Made by a program: the position numbers and the translations under genes. The notes beneath the pieces were generated by a model, which saw nothing but the letters and a program-made list of their open reading frames with translations, was not told the DNA's origin and did no database searches. From positions 16,997,501 through 17,061,500 of the forward strand of contig NC_092193.1 of assembly GCF_043641665.1 (NCBI RefSeq): a DNA stretch of 64,000 bases, in the 5' to 3' direction. The stretch is from Enoplosus armatus (taxonomy: Eukaryota; Chordata; Actinopteri; Centrarchiformes; Enoplosidae). Positions 19,009 to 36,318 of the stretch are shown here, piece by piece. Numbering within the stretch: position 1 is the stretch's first letter; every line of letters begins with the position of its first letter.

Positions 19009-21499
19009 TTAAACTGCCGTGCTTTTGGTCCCGATGTGTGGCCGTGCAAACTCCACAAAGTCATCAATAAGGACGGGCCATGCTCCTATTGAACGAACAA
19101 ACAAACCTAATTAAATGAACTGACTCCATCATGGGTGAAGAGTGATATTCTAATACTGTAAAACCATCCTAGGTCTGTGCGAAGCAGAGTAGAGGCACTT
19201 AATCTAATAGGATGTGAAGCAACAATTACAGGTCATAGAGCACACACTGACAGATGGGTTCACCTTCAGCTGAGTGTAAACACCGTACAAACCTTCCTCA
19301 TCATAATTCGACATGTCATCTGTGATCATTGTGCTGAAGTCTAGTAAGAGGTTCCAAGTGTCCTTAGGAATTGATCTTTTGTGGTGCTCCTGCAAAAGAG
19401 TTGGGGGGGAAAAAAAAGTTGAAGCACCACAATGAGAAGCAATAATATTTGCAATTTTAGAGTAATCTTGGAGTGTGATTATCAACTTACAACTAAAAAT
19501 TTGTTCCACAAGTCCAGGAACTTGAATCTTCCAGCCAGTACTAAATTCCAATAAGCAATTGCCATTTCTAAATCTGTAAGAAAACCTGAAGGTCGATACA
19601 CATTCAACAAACAAACTAGTTAATATGATGAGCAGTAAACGATTCTTACCCAAACCTTTCTGGCCAGGATTCTTTGCAAAATTAAATGTAAACTGGTAAA
19701 AGTCCTTAAATTTCCCTTGGTCCTTTAACTCTTGCTCCATCTTTGGCAGCTGGGCTTTTAGCTTCTCTATGCTGTCACACCTGGGGAAACATAAAGCAGA
19801 CTTTAAATTTTTTGCTGGACAAAGAGAAAGAGAAATTCAGTGAATTACATTCATCTTTGCTTCCTGTAAAACTAAGCAACTAATACAACGCATGTGTATG
19901 GGACTTTATAACGGTAACTTTGTCAAACAATATATGACTTCTTTCAAACAAAGCCTGGAACCTCTACGCCGATAAGCAATTTTCACAGCACATTGTATGT
20001 GTACATAGAATATTTCAGCATTCAAATGAGCTTTCTGGGCTATAATGTTTGAATAGATCTACATAAGTGTAAAGGGGATACTATTTAAGCAACTATGTTT
20101 ACAAAGGCTGCATTGATGCCATATGAACAAAATTAAGTCAATACTCCATGGGTGGTGATGTCCGCTTCACAGAGAACAGAGGAGTAGCTTCAGGATTATT
20201 TATACCATCTGAAAATACATTCTCACCCCTGTTCTGCCATGCCATCCATGAACTCCTGTTTTGAGAACTCGCACTGTGTTGCTGCCCTGAACTTCCAGGC
20301 TATGAGGAGAACACTTATACTGGCTGGGTCCAGACCCAGGTCGTCACAGAACTGCTGGATCCCGTCAATGCCGATCTTGTTGTCATCGTGAGGATCTAAG
20401 GATGAGAGTGTGAAGAGTGATTAGGTTAAATATGAATTCACAGCCAAATGGAAAAGTGTTTTTAATGAATATCACTCAATATTTTCACTATAGACTGAGT
20501 AATTTATACCTCTACGGTCTACAAAGTCTGTAACAAGCTGAAAATTGCATTGAGTATTATAGTGGTGCTTTATTCTTATACAGTAAGAAGGCCTTCCATA
20601 CCTCTGTATCTGTTGTACAGCTGTTCAAGCTTCTTTTTGTCTAAGGCCCCTTTTAGATTTGGAACATAGAGCTCTGGATTTTGGAAAAACTTGTCGGTGG
20701 CAACATCTAGTTTCCAGTCATTCTGTGACAGGCAGGTCAGTGCAGTCTTCTCGTTTGATTGTGTGAAAATCATGAACTGACGAACTTTATCCTTTTGTGA
20801 GGACTTCAGCTTGTTCTGCACAAGGACACACAAAACATCTGTTATTGCAACAATGCACGATTAGACTGATGTAAAGAACAGCAAAAGTAAAATCAAGCAC
20901 ATTCTTTCTGTCATGAAACAGCTAGTTGCCACAAACTGATTTTTTTCGACAACAATCTGCATATCACTGCAGGACTCTAACAATCCAAAATAACACATAA
21001 TAACCACCATAACCAGCTAGTTGTTAGTTACCTAAACACTGAACCGAATCACATCCAACGTTAGATAACAGCAATAAGAGAACTAGCAGTAACATGCTAT
21101 CCTGTCAGCAGTGACCGACTAGCAATGTGTTGACTGTCAGCTGGCTAATATCTTTACCTTTATGATAACATTTAACATGCAATCTAGGCATACAGTCCTG
21201 TCGACAACAATTCATATCTTTCGCTGCTGCAGTGTGTGTAGCTAATTCATGTTTGTCAGTTGGCATAAAGGCTAGCAAGCTTAGCGAGCTAACTAGGCGA
21301 GCTGGCTAGTCTCATCGTGAGCTAGTTAGCTAATGCTAACGTCGAGAGCTACGTTTGTTTTCATCACATAAATGGGCATACAAGGTAATTAGCGAAGCTT
21401 CTTGACTATATTAATCACCACAAAGCACTGGTTTATGTGTACGAGCACTGTTTATGTTTGCATCACGGCACTAGAATAAAAAGAGTAATTTCTTACCAT
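19009..21499 (-). CDS. dcun1d1: DCN1-like protein 1, cullin neddylation co-E3
   Basis: Ortholog of DCUN1D1 (SCCRO), which binds N-acetylated UBE2M and cullins and promotes NEDD8 transfer to cullin-RING ligases. Seven coding exons give 257 aa (human 259): 21497-21499, 20602-20815, 20227-20395, 19651-19780 extended one base to 19650, 19491-19573, 19293-19389 and 19009-19085. The first exon codes only the Met, as in the mammalian gene, so the N terminus MNKLKSS comes from a splice. Exon 2 is the UBA-like region ([24 protein letters not shown]). Exons 3-7 encode the DCUN1/PONY domain ([63 protein letters not shown]). The end KSTAV matches the family. It lies head-to-head with setd9. Confidence 0.97.
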
Positions 21500-21856
21500 G
21501 TTTGTCTTTGCCCGACTCCCTTTCCTCCCATCCAGCTGGCTAATGCGTGTTAAGTTTTTACAAGCCACGTAAAAAGTTCTTCCGGTTGAAGCATCGCTAT
21601 TAAAAGTAAAAGTACACAATTAGTCGCTCGTCGATTATGCCACATCATAAAGTGGTAAATTATTCGAGTTGTTAGTCATTACCTAACACATTATACCCAT
21701 TTATCGTAAAGTGAAAAAAAACCTTTATGAAAGTTTGAGAATTCTGATACGAATTTGGACATTTTAACAAGTGTCCTTTTTATTTTGGAGCACCTTGTCG
21801 GAAGCGACTCGTGAATTCATAAAAATACCCTCAGTCCTCTATATCGGACCTATCAG
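21500..21856. promoter_or_regulatory. Shared (bidirectional) dcun1d1/setd9 promoter region
   Basis: Only 357 bp separate the divergent start codons of dcun1d1 (minus) and setd9 (plus), so both promoters must lie in or overlap this interval. No TATA box stands out. A bidirectional promoter is inferred from geometry alone. Confidence 0.5.
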
Positions 21857-22723
21857 ATGTCGCTCTTAAGAACTGCTCTAAAAAGATTTCAGAACAAATG
21901 GAAATCGTACAGACACAGGTTTGTGCCTTGGGTTGTACTCAACCTGTCTAAAAATGAGAAAACTCTGCGGCAGGTGACGGAGCTCTCGAAAGACAAACTG
22001 GTCCCAGATGACGAGGTTTCACAGAGCCTGCTGCGGCTCTTCAGAGTCCTGCTCAGGAGTCATTGGGCTCGTCACGAGGAGCTCCGAGCGGCTCAAACTC
22101 ACTTTCTCAGACAGGTAACAAGTGAAGAAGACCGGCGTGGAGAAAGCGCAGTGTGTGGAGAGGATGCCTTGTTACAGTCTCTGGGATTCTGCATTGGCCG
22201 GAAGCCTAGCACTGTGCCCTTAGCAGGAACTGGAGTGTTTATCACCAAAGGATTTGTGCCCAAAGGAGCTACAGTGGCCATGTACCCTGGCACAGTCTAT
22301 CAAGCCTATGAGCCAATTCTCCTCCAGTCCATCAGAAACCCTTTTGTATTCAGGTGTATTGATGGTGTTTTGATTGATGGAAATGACAAAGGCATCTCCA
22401 AAATGGTGTTCAAGTCATGCAGTGGCAGGGACAGAGTAGGGCCTTTCATGATGAGTGACACTAGCTGGCTGACAGCCAGTCCACAAAACCCACTTGCTGT
22501 GGGTCAATACGTGAACAACTGCTCCAACGAGTGGCCTGCTAACGTGTGCTACCAGGAATATGACGTGCCAGACAAATTTCCCATCGAGCTCCGCCAGTAT
22601 CTGCCTAATGTCAACTACAACCAGGACACACAGAGGCCTCTACGCTGTGTGGTGCTTGTATCACTCAGAGACATTACAGCTGGGGAGGAACTCTTCTCCA
22701 ACTACTACACCATTGTGCATTAG
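21857..22723 (+). CDS. setd9: SET domain-containing protein 9, intronless
   Basis: Ortholog of SETD9, a little-studied SET-domain protein presumed to be a lysine methyltransferase. The 288-aa frame (human about 299) is uninterrupted. The N terminus (RFVPWVVLNLSKN) matches the family. The SET domain runs from about residue 120 to the end: GTGVFITKGFVPKGA, SMYPGTVY-like VAMYPGTVYQAYEP, DGVLIDGNDKGIS, the cofactor-site NNCSN motif in QYVNNCSNEWPANVCYQE, and the C-terminal catalytic-Tyr block GEELFSNYYTIV. No key motif is missing and there is no frameshift, so it should be functional. The human gene has several introns; none is present here. It is divergent from dcun1d1. A poly(A) signal lies at 22855. 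Confidence 0.95.
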   Translation: MSLLRTALKRFQNKWKSYRHRFVPWVVLNLSKNEKTLRQVTELSKDKLVPDDEVSQSLLRLFRVLLRSHWARHEELRAAQTHFLRQVTSEEDRRGESAVCGEDALLQSLGFCIGRKPSTVPLAGTGVFITKGFVPKGATVAMYPGTVYQAYEPILLQSIRNPFVFRCIDGVLIDGNDKGISKMVFKSCSGRDRVGPFMMSDTSWLTASPQNPLAVGQYVNNCSNEWPANVCYQEYDVPDKFPIELRQYLPNVNYNQDTQRPLRCVVLVSLRDITAGEELFSNYYTIVH

Positions 22724-22854
22724 AGTCAAAGTACACTGCACTGTGCTGCATCAGTGTCAGAACAGAAGAATTTGTACATTTTTCAAAATCAAACAATATT
22801 ATCATTGTCTTCTTTTTTCAAAAATCTCTCTTTGTACACTCAGCATTGCACTGG

Positions 22855-22860
22855 AATAAA
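22855..22860 (+). terminator. Poly(A) signal AATAAA of setd9
   Basis: AATAAA 131 nt after the setd9 stop codon. Confidence 0.7.
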
Positions 22861-22899
22861 GGAAAACATGTATTGTATGGCTTATTGTAATATGCAAGA

Positions 22900-24850
22900 A
22901 ACAAAACTGGTCTTTCTTGACAGTATTGAAGGGCATTGTAAAAATATGCAGAAAGATCCACGATTAACTGGGCCAGGGAAACAGGCCACATAGCTTCTGC
23001 AAGTTCCAGACCTGAGCTCAAGTAAAAGTAGCATTACTGCTATTCAAAAGTAACCCGTTACAAGTAAAGGTTCTGCATTCAAAATGTTGCATTAGTAAAA
23101 ATGTATCCAAAATTTAGAATACGCATTATGCAGAAAACCTTTTTTCTGTTAGTGTTATGCTGTGATGGAGTTAGTTTTGTTTGTTATCCTTCCAGAAATT
23201 TACTTTGTGTCGGCAACTGTCAGAAGAATTCAACCATAACAATAGATATTACAGTTAAAGACAGACATCAGTTCCACAGAGTGCTCCACAACAACCTCAC
23301 CAACGATAAAAAGTCAAGTACAACAAAATTCTAAATGACACGCCTTTCATATCACATAACAGAGACTCAGATGTGTCTAAGTTATCTTTTATAGATGTAA
23401 TGTCTAAGGAGCAGGATTATGCTAAAATTTAGCCTAATATAATTGACATGTATGGCGGTGTATTGTATTTCTCCCTTTGCTCTCATTATGTTAATGCATT
23501 GTTTGTTATAGTTTGTAGTGTCCTGTAAGCCCATGTGGGCTGGGCACTTTTTCTGTGCATGACCCAAAAAATAAATTACCTTACCTTACCTTGCCTCAAA
23601 ATAGTACTTGAGAGCAATACTTGAGTAAGTTAAATAAGTGTTTAGTTACTTTCCACCACTGAACTGGTCATAAAACTAGCCTTTCTGTAGGGGGAGGGAT
23701 CAAATGCTCAGATTCAAGCCAACTCGTGCAAAAAAAACAAATGATGGCAACAGAGAAGGGAGAGACAGACAGGCTTGGAACTTGGAGAACACAGAGGAAT
23801 ACAGAGAGAAACTGGTCATGTTAATTGATCACAGTGTGCTAAATTCAAGACTTCACATTATAGGGAAACACAAGAACAGTACAAAAGACAAAAATACATT
23901 GTGTTGGTTATTATAATGTAATAAGGACCAGTGTGAAAATGAGAGGTTGAAAGAAAACTGGCGTGAAAAAGCATTTCAGTTCATATCAATTAGGAGTGAC
24001 TCACGTCCAGTAAGTAATGGAAATGTACAACATTGTCTGGTGCCGAGGAGGAAACCTCCCCTTGATTCTTCTCCACATCGTGCCACAGAACAACTGGCAA
24101 CACAGGTTGTCTAACCAATTTATGTTGTGCAATGCTCCAGCCCTCTCTCGCTGCCCTACCTCTTTCACTGCATCCACCAGTAACATATGAAAGCGTTTGT
24201 TAGTAACATTTGTGATTTAAAACATGTCTCCAACATTAATTACTTTGAAAGAAAGAGTGTAAAGTCCACAGTAGTCCTTAAGTGTGATAAGCAGCTGTGG
24301 TTCATAGCTCACTCATGTTAAGTTGCCTAAGCTAACTTATCAATGCAGGACAAAATCATGTCAAACACACATCACATCCACTGCTGCATTCCCTCCACTA
24401 AAGTTCCTGCCTAAAGCGGTTTCATGGTGATGGGGACGTAAGTCTTCTATTTATCTTCTTATTGTGTCCCATGAATTGTATCACATGAATTGTATCACAT
24501 GAATTGTATTTCCTCTTGCGCCGGCCTCACACGAACCCTCTCCTCAAAGATGTTGCACAACCTTGTCAAGAGACGAGTTTTGACCCGTCAGAGACGCTGT
24601 AGCAGCCGAAGCACCAGCTATTACTGCAACATCATTCCGCTGAGAAATATAGTCTGGAATAGTTTTCACATTTTTATCGGTTATTGAAATATACCTTGAT
24701 ATATAACAGTTAGTGAATAAATGTAGTGTGATCCAAATATTAAACCAGTCAGCTGTGACGATATTGTCAACGAAACTGAGAATTAAGTTCTTCAGGGAAA
24801 ATAGTCCGGCTGCATAAAGGCGGTTGGCATCGCCGTCAGCGATCTTTCCA
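22900..24850. other. Intergenic between setd9 and eif4a2
   Basis: No gene recognised. Around 23,565-23,595 the sequence AATAAATTACCTTACCTTAC resembles the simple-repeat tail of a retroposon, which suggests an old LINE/SINE fragment ending there. The last few hundred bases presumably hold the eif4a2 promoter. Confidence 0.4.
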
Positions 24851-24877
24851 CTCGCATGCTGAAGTTGGGAACGGACC

Positions 24878-29873
<4,996 letters not shown>

Positions 29874-30481
29874 GCCCTGAGATATATAATTTTTTTTTTA
29901 AACGCAGTGATAGCGATCGTCCACTTGCATTGTGCTTATATTATTCGAGGGGGAAAAAAACTTCTCAATGCTAAACCTTGGGTCAGAATTTTGGTATGTG
30001 TTAAAAGCGAGGTGACTTCTATGGTGGTCCCTCTTGGACAGTTGTAGATTCTAACCTCGACAGCTGGCTGGTTGGAGCTACAAAGCCATGGGGTCTGTAA
30101 ACATTAAGGTCCTTATCAGGTATTTCTTTCCATGTTCAATTAAAATGTGTGTATTTGATCTTCTCTATCATTTAGTAACTTACTTGTGGACTAAAAGGTA
30201 TAAGTGCTGTATAAAGTCTGCAAATTATGTTATGCTAACATATATGCGATGTATTGTGGGGCTGCTTAATAGAGGCACTTGTCATGTTATACTGTACTGC
30301 TTTTTGTTATCTTTGTGAATGTGTTAATTTAAATGTACCATATATTTTTTATCCCACTTGCTCGGATTTCCTCACTGGTTGGCCATATTTTGCTGACGTA
30401 GTTTTACCCTTACTAGAGTATATTGCTACCCCTCCCCTGACTACTTTTCAGATTTTCTCCCCAGAATTGTATGAATGTCTT

Positions 30482-30487
30482 AATAAA
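30482..30487 (+). terminator. Poly(A) signal AATAAA of eif4a2
   Basis: AATAAA 609 nt after the stop codon, followed by a GT-rich stretch. Confidence 0.7.
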
Positions 30488-30649
30488 CTGAAATTGCTGT
30501 AAAACCTGCCTTGTCTGTTATGGAGTAAAGCCACATTCCACGTGTTGAGTAGTAGCAGCTGAGAAAATCAGTGGGCACACTTGTGGAGGGTTTGTGATTC
30601 TGCACCACCTACTGGCCAGCTAGCAGTGTAGCACCATACCCCAGTATAT

Positions 30650-31464
30650 TAGGTGTTCCTTTTTTGAGGAAGGATTTGCATCATTACAACTGTAACAGGA
30701 TAGTGGAATAGAAAGAGAGAAGTAAGAAAAATCAAGATAAAACTAATTTACAAGCTTACAAATATACAAATTCACAGAAGCTGATTTTGAAACTGGTACT
30801 AATACAGTATTGTATGCACATAGAGAGATATTGCACCATTATACCTTCAAAAATATTGCATGTGAGATGATTGTCCGTTTAGGTGTGTGTGGTCTACTGG
30901 GAGCAGTGCGGACCGTAAAGCCTGACAGCAGCAGGGAGGAAAGCCCTGCGGTATCTCTCCTTCGCACACTGTGGGTACAGCAGCCTGTCACTGAAGGAGC
31001 TGCTCAGTGCTGCCAAGAGTGGTGTGGGACATGTTCTCCCTCAGGGATGATAGTTTAGCCATCATCCGCCTTTCTCCCACCACCTCCACTGAGTCTAGGG
31101 GGCATCCCAGAACAGAGCTGGCCTTCTTGATCAGTCTGTCCAGTTTCTCCCTGTCGGCAGCTGAGATGCTGCTGCCCCAGCAGATCACTCCGTAAAAGAT
31201 GGCTGATGCCACCACAGGGTCAAAGAAGGTCTTCAGGAGTGCCCCCTGCACTCCAAAAGACCTGAGTCTCCTGAGCAGGTAGCGTCTCCTGTGGCCTTTT
31301 TTATACAGTGCAGTTGTGTTGTCAGTCCAGTCCAGTTTATTGTTCAGCTGAACACCCAGGTACTTAGAAGACTTCACCATCTCAATGTCCATTCCCTGGA
31401 TGTTCACTGGTGTGTGGTGCTTGCACACCATGCTTGAAAAAGGTTTTAATTTGGGTATTAACAT
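30650..31464 (-). mobile_element. LINE 3' fragment (L2/Rex1-like), minus strand
   Basis: The minus frame at 30988-31464 encodes the C-terminal part of a non-LTR reverse transcriptase: KYLGVQLNNKLDWTDNT, LYKKGHRRRYLLRRLRSFG, VVASAIFYGVICWGS, LDRLIKKASSVLG. This is the thumb-and-beyond region typical of L2 and related fish LINEs. Sequence from 30,650 to 30,990 is probably its 3' UTR. The 5' part, including the polymerase core and endonuclease, is missing, as expected of a 5'-truncated insertion. Confidence 0.85.
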
Positions 31465-31899
31465 TTAAGATATATCCATCCAATCGGAAATATACATACG
31501 TAGAGAACCACATTTCTCTTCTTAAAAACTTCAAACCCAAATTTTCCAGTTAGGTTTTCATTATGGCTCTATTTTTTGCACTGTCTACCTTAGCTTAAGG
31601 GGTGATGACTCCAAATCAAGTTGACTGCCTCCTTTGTCATTTCTCTCCAAAATGTCTATATTCTTGGGCAAAGAAATTTGTGCATATGTACCAATTTCTT
31701 ACATTGAACACATTAAGGAGTGTTTAAGCTCAGCTCACCTCTCAGTAACAGTGTATAATGCAGCCTGTGTAGTATTTTAAAATGAAGACCTGTATGGTTT
31801 TTGGAATGAATTGGTGTATTTGTAAGTAGCAGGAAAAAAATCAGATAGTCGTAAAGAACGTATTTTCTTTAAGCCCCATAAAGACTGCATTGTTACTCA

Positions 31900-33040
31900 T
31901 TACAGCACTCTTTCTCCTAATGTCAGTGAACTTAAGACATGAGGGAAACAAGCCACTTTTTTTAAAGGTGTTTGACATTTACAAGACATAAAGTGTGAAT
32001 TAGTGAGCTTCAGTGGTGCTGGCAGGTGGATTGTTACTTTTGCCCCCTTTGCACAGAGCAAGGCTGGCAGTTTCCCCATTTCCATTCTTTATGCTAAGCT
32101 AAGCTAACCAGCTGCTGGTTGTAGCTTCATGTTTAATCTCCAGAGCAAGGCTGGCAGTTTCCCCATTTCCAGTCTTTATGCTAAGCTAAGCTAACCAGCT
32201 GCTGGTTGTAGCTTCATGTTTAATCTCCAGAGCAAGGCTGGCAGTTTCCCCATTTCCAGTCTTTATGCTAAGCTAAGCTAACCAGCTGCTGGTTGTAGCT
32301 TCATGTTTAATCTGTCCATATGTGCTGCCTAGTAATATACAGTAGCTGTATGTTGGGGACTCCTAGATCAACTTGTTCCTTTTTCATTTTCTTGCCGAGT
32401 TAGACAAGAAGATTGATACCACTCTTATGTCTGTACTCAAAAACCAGCAGGCGGTTAGCTTAGCTTAGCATAAAGACTGGACTAGTGGAAACAGCTAGCA
32501 TGGCTCTGTTCACAGGTAAAAAAGAAATCCACCCACCAGTTTGACAATTGCCTTTTTGTAGGCTGATATTTGCACATGGGAGAAGACTTTCTGGCAGAAA
32601 GCACATAGAACATCAAGAAGTATAAAGAGCAACACAATTATTTTCAGTTTTCAGTCACAGTTTGGTTAAGTTTAGGCAAAAAAAATACTTGGTTAGGTTT
32701 AGGAAAAGATCATGGTTTGGGTTAAAATAGTAAGTCAACATTGAACAACTAGCTTTTGGTGCCTAAACCTAACCAAACTGCCAACGTTTCACAATGTTAA
32801 CCACATGTTAGAAAGGCTTTCTGCCAGAAATCCCTCTGGTCTCCTACGTGCCTGATTTTGTTGCTGTGGGAGAGAGCCAGGCTAGCTGCTCCCCCCTTGT
32901 TTCCAGTCTTTATGCGAAGCTGAGCTAGCTGGCTGTAGCTTCATGTTTAGTGTACAAACATGAGAGTGATGTTGATCTTCTCACCTAACTTTTGGCAAGG
33001 AAGCATGTTTACCAAAGTGTCAAACTATTCCTTTAAGTCA
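31900..33040. repeat. Composite dispersed teleost repeat
   Basis: Contains several copies of blocks such as TTAGCTTAGCTTAGCATAAA, GATTGATACCACTCTTATGT and GGTTGTAGCTTCATGTTTA, in both orientations, ending with GTGTCAAACTATTCCTTTAA. I know such blocks as abundant interspersed sequence in percomorph genomes. It includes the triplicated unit listed next. No protein is encoded. Confidence 0.6.
32055..32315. repeat. Three tandem copies of an 87-bp unit
   Basis: Units begin at 32055, 32142 and 32229 (exact 87-bp period), each starting AGAGCAAGGCTGGCAGTTTC and ending CTTCATGTTTAATCT. They differ by only one or two bases, so the expansion is recent. Confidence 0.95.
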
Positions 33041-35450
33041 CTGGAATTGACCTATTTTTGTATGAAATTTGTGCCTTGCCAGAAAAATTGTGTAAACATT
33101 TCACCGAAATATGCAAAAACGCTGTTCGGATGCAAATTTGGCAACATCTGTAAAGGGTACAACAACCTTGGAAGTACGTTCATCTTAAGCGAGCTCTCCC
33201 CAACAATAAAACTGACAGATCTCCTCACTTGTGTGAATCGTCTTTGTTGCTCGTTGTATTCAGCCTAAGGTTACGTTTTGCCAGCCTACAAAGAAAGGAG
33301 CCAATTCTTATTAGGAGATGGGCTACCTCTTTACAGTCTTTTTTAATAAGCTGTAGTTATAGCTTGCCCATGGGGCTCAGCTGGTGCATTGACCAGCACA
33401 GTCTGCAATTATTTTTAGCATGTTAATTTTGTCAACACAATTATTTTGCAAGGCCACCTCTTGGGAAGTGAGTAAAGATGAGCTTCATTGCTCTGATGAC
33501 TAAAGTCAGCGGCTGACTCCTCACGGGCTGCTTCTCAGTAATGATCACTTGAGTAAATCTAAAAATAACAAACCACTTTCTGTCCGTTTAATTAGACAAA
33601 ACGGCTCATATGTTGTACATGACATTATCAGACCTTCTCATTTAAATGAACATTATTGCACATTTATTATCTTTAAGTCAATATCTTAACATCAGCCAAC
33701 AGTTACAGCTACAGCTTGTGTTTTTAGGTTCGTCTGAATCCTTTGTGTGACTTATTCTTCTTCATGCATTGCCTTGGAAACAGCAGCTGTTTGGAGGACA
33801 GCTAATCCAGGAAACATCACATTTCAGGATGAGGTGCCATAAATAAACATAAAATAAATAAATAAATAAACATATAGACAGTTCACAGCGAGTTTACTTG
33901 GACGTTTAAGAGGTTAAAAGCAAAACATGGATATTTACTGAGATGAGATTTGGTGACGATTCAATATTCTCAGAGGGGAAGCAGGAGGATGTACTGTAGG
34001 GAACAATGCAGATAAATACAAAAAGCAATCCCGCAAAAGTTTGCATTGACAGAGATACAACAGATGAATGATTACATCATCACACACCTTCAGTGATGTA
34101 GGAGTGTGAAAGTCTTCATTCTGTCTTGGCCTATTTAATCTGTGGTAACTCTGAAAAGGTCACTCAGTTTCAGTATGATGTGATAACAACTGAAAAAAAC
34201 ACCAGTTTTGTTTGACTGTGAAGGTTTCTGACATTTATCTCTCATCAGTTGAGCACTGACACAGGACCAGCCTCAGTTAATGCTATCGGCAGTGTGCCAG
34301 ATGCCTCCGCGGAGCAGACATACTGAGGACACTTTCTGGCCGAAGCCGGGGTGTATTTTTGGCACCACGTATCACATGTCAAACGGAAAACGCCTAACTC
34401 AAAAATCATAGTGAGCAGTATTCCAGTATGCATGCTCAGGCAAAGTCCATTCCTTCACTTACAAAAATACGCATGGGTTGTAAATTGTGGCGTGCTTTCA
34501 TGCAAGATTTTTGCAGTTCCACTCTAATGAGGCTTGTGTAGCACCTACACCTGCTCCGCTCTGCTGTTGCTATGGAGAGGAAGGGCAAACACATGGAGGG
34601 ATTGAGGCTTCAGGCTGATTTGTGTAGTAATTGGCACCTTCCACACATGGTTTCAGAGCCTTGCTCCGTATGCATGCATTGTATCTACTCTGCATTGTGG
34701 TTCAGTGCTTCCTGTCTAAACTGAATGTGGTAAAAGTGTAAAAATACTTCAGGTATGAAGGAATCTGCTGTCTGTGGGCCGGAAGACAGTGCTGTTAACC
34801 GTTGGTACTGTTCTCAGTGGGCACTCCATCTTTATGTCGGATTCAATAAAATATAGGTTTTGTTTATGCCTTATTTAACTTGAAAAAGCACTGCCATTAA
34901 AGGCAATGTTTACACAAGATAGTTATTTATCTTGACTTTTCAGTAATCTGTTTTCACCTGTGACATTTCCTGCAAAACAAATTACACGAGTTGCTGACAA
35001 AAGCTTGAACCCTGAAATGTGCGCTTTAGTAGTCACATGTACCTTGTCTGGAAAAATATCTAGAGTAAAGGAAATATTTTGACATTTTGGAAATACCTGT
35101 ATTTGCTTTTGAGTGAGTGCATAGATACACAGATACTTTTGCACAAATGAACACTTTTACTGGGGAGAAACATTTTGTTGATGTTTGCGGAGAATATTTA
35201 GAGAATTGAATTCATTGGACACTTACAACAAATCTGGGTTACATTCCAGAATAAGTGTGTTTTGTTGTTTTCTTTCACTAACATAATGAAGGTGTTGAGA
35301 TGGAAATATACTGGTGAAGTTGTAATGAATGAGTCAATCAAACCAGTGATATCTTCCAGTGTTTGCTAATAGATGTTTCCTAAGCTCATTCCTGACCAAC
35401 AAACCGACATTACTCAGGACTGCTACAATGATAATAAAACTTTCACTTTG
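33040..35450. other. Intergenic, no gene seen
   Basis: Only short frames. No exon with family similarity was recognised on either strand. Confidence 0.45.
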
Positions 35451-35455
35451 GAGAT

Positions 35456-35461
35456 TTTATT
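35456..35461 (-). terminator. Possible poly(A) signal AATAAA of b3gnt5
   Basis: Minus-strand AATAAA about 860 nt beyond the b3gnt5 stop codon; it would give a 3' UTR of usual length. Confidence 0.35.
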
Positions 35462-36318
35462 TCATAAAAAACTTTTTTCACAAATTGAATTACAAAAAAA
35501 AATATCTTATAACAACAAAACTGTCAATTTAGAACCCACACTTTGTTGCTCATCATTACTTTGTCATTATTTTCAGCACAGGAACTGTTCTTGAACAGTT
35601 TGAACAGTATTCTACTTCACTGTGAGGAATTTTGCACTTCATGACGGGGAGACATTTTTAGATCTGACACGTCACTGACCTGCTGTATATTTTCCGTACT
35701 TTGACTCACACATCAGGAAAGCCCAAATGCTTTGCATCGTCATTTTAGAAACCTCCTACAGGTCCGTCAATGTTGTTAAAAATGAATTTGATTTACTATT
35801 AAGGTAATGAAATAGGTAAATGCCAGTGAGAGAGGTGTCCTTGTGTTTTTGTTTTTTGAGTACTTCAAAGTTTTGGCAAACCTTTTGTGTATCACAGAGA
35901 AATCCAGGACAAGGAGGAAGTACACACTTAATCAACTGGCTGGAAAATAAATTAGTTCATCTATTAAAATCCCATTCGTTGAGGTGGGTTTGAGTTGGGA
36001 CAACAGCCTCTTTTCAGGACCTATTTTTTTTAGCACATTCTGCTGTCAATGCAAAGCCAGTGTTATTACATTACTAAACCACCGAGACTAGAGGTCATTG
36101 ACGTGTTGCTGATCTCACACTAACAGTGACAAACATGAATCGTCTGGTCTCTTTGCCTCTCGAAAAACACAGAACACACGCTCCAGTGTTTTGACACGGG
36201 TGTCCGACTGAAAGGACTGAGGTAATATTCACAGCAATGTTCCCCCTTTCATTATGACCTATGACACACTCCCTCTCTCTCTGTCACATGCTGACACAGA
36301 CACAAACCTGAAGTAATA

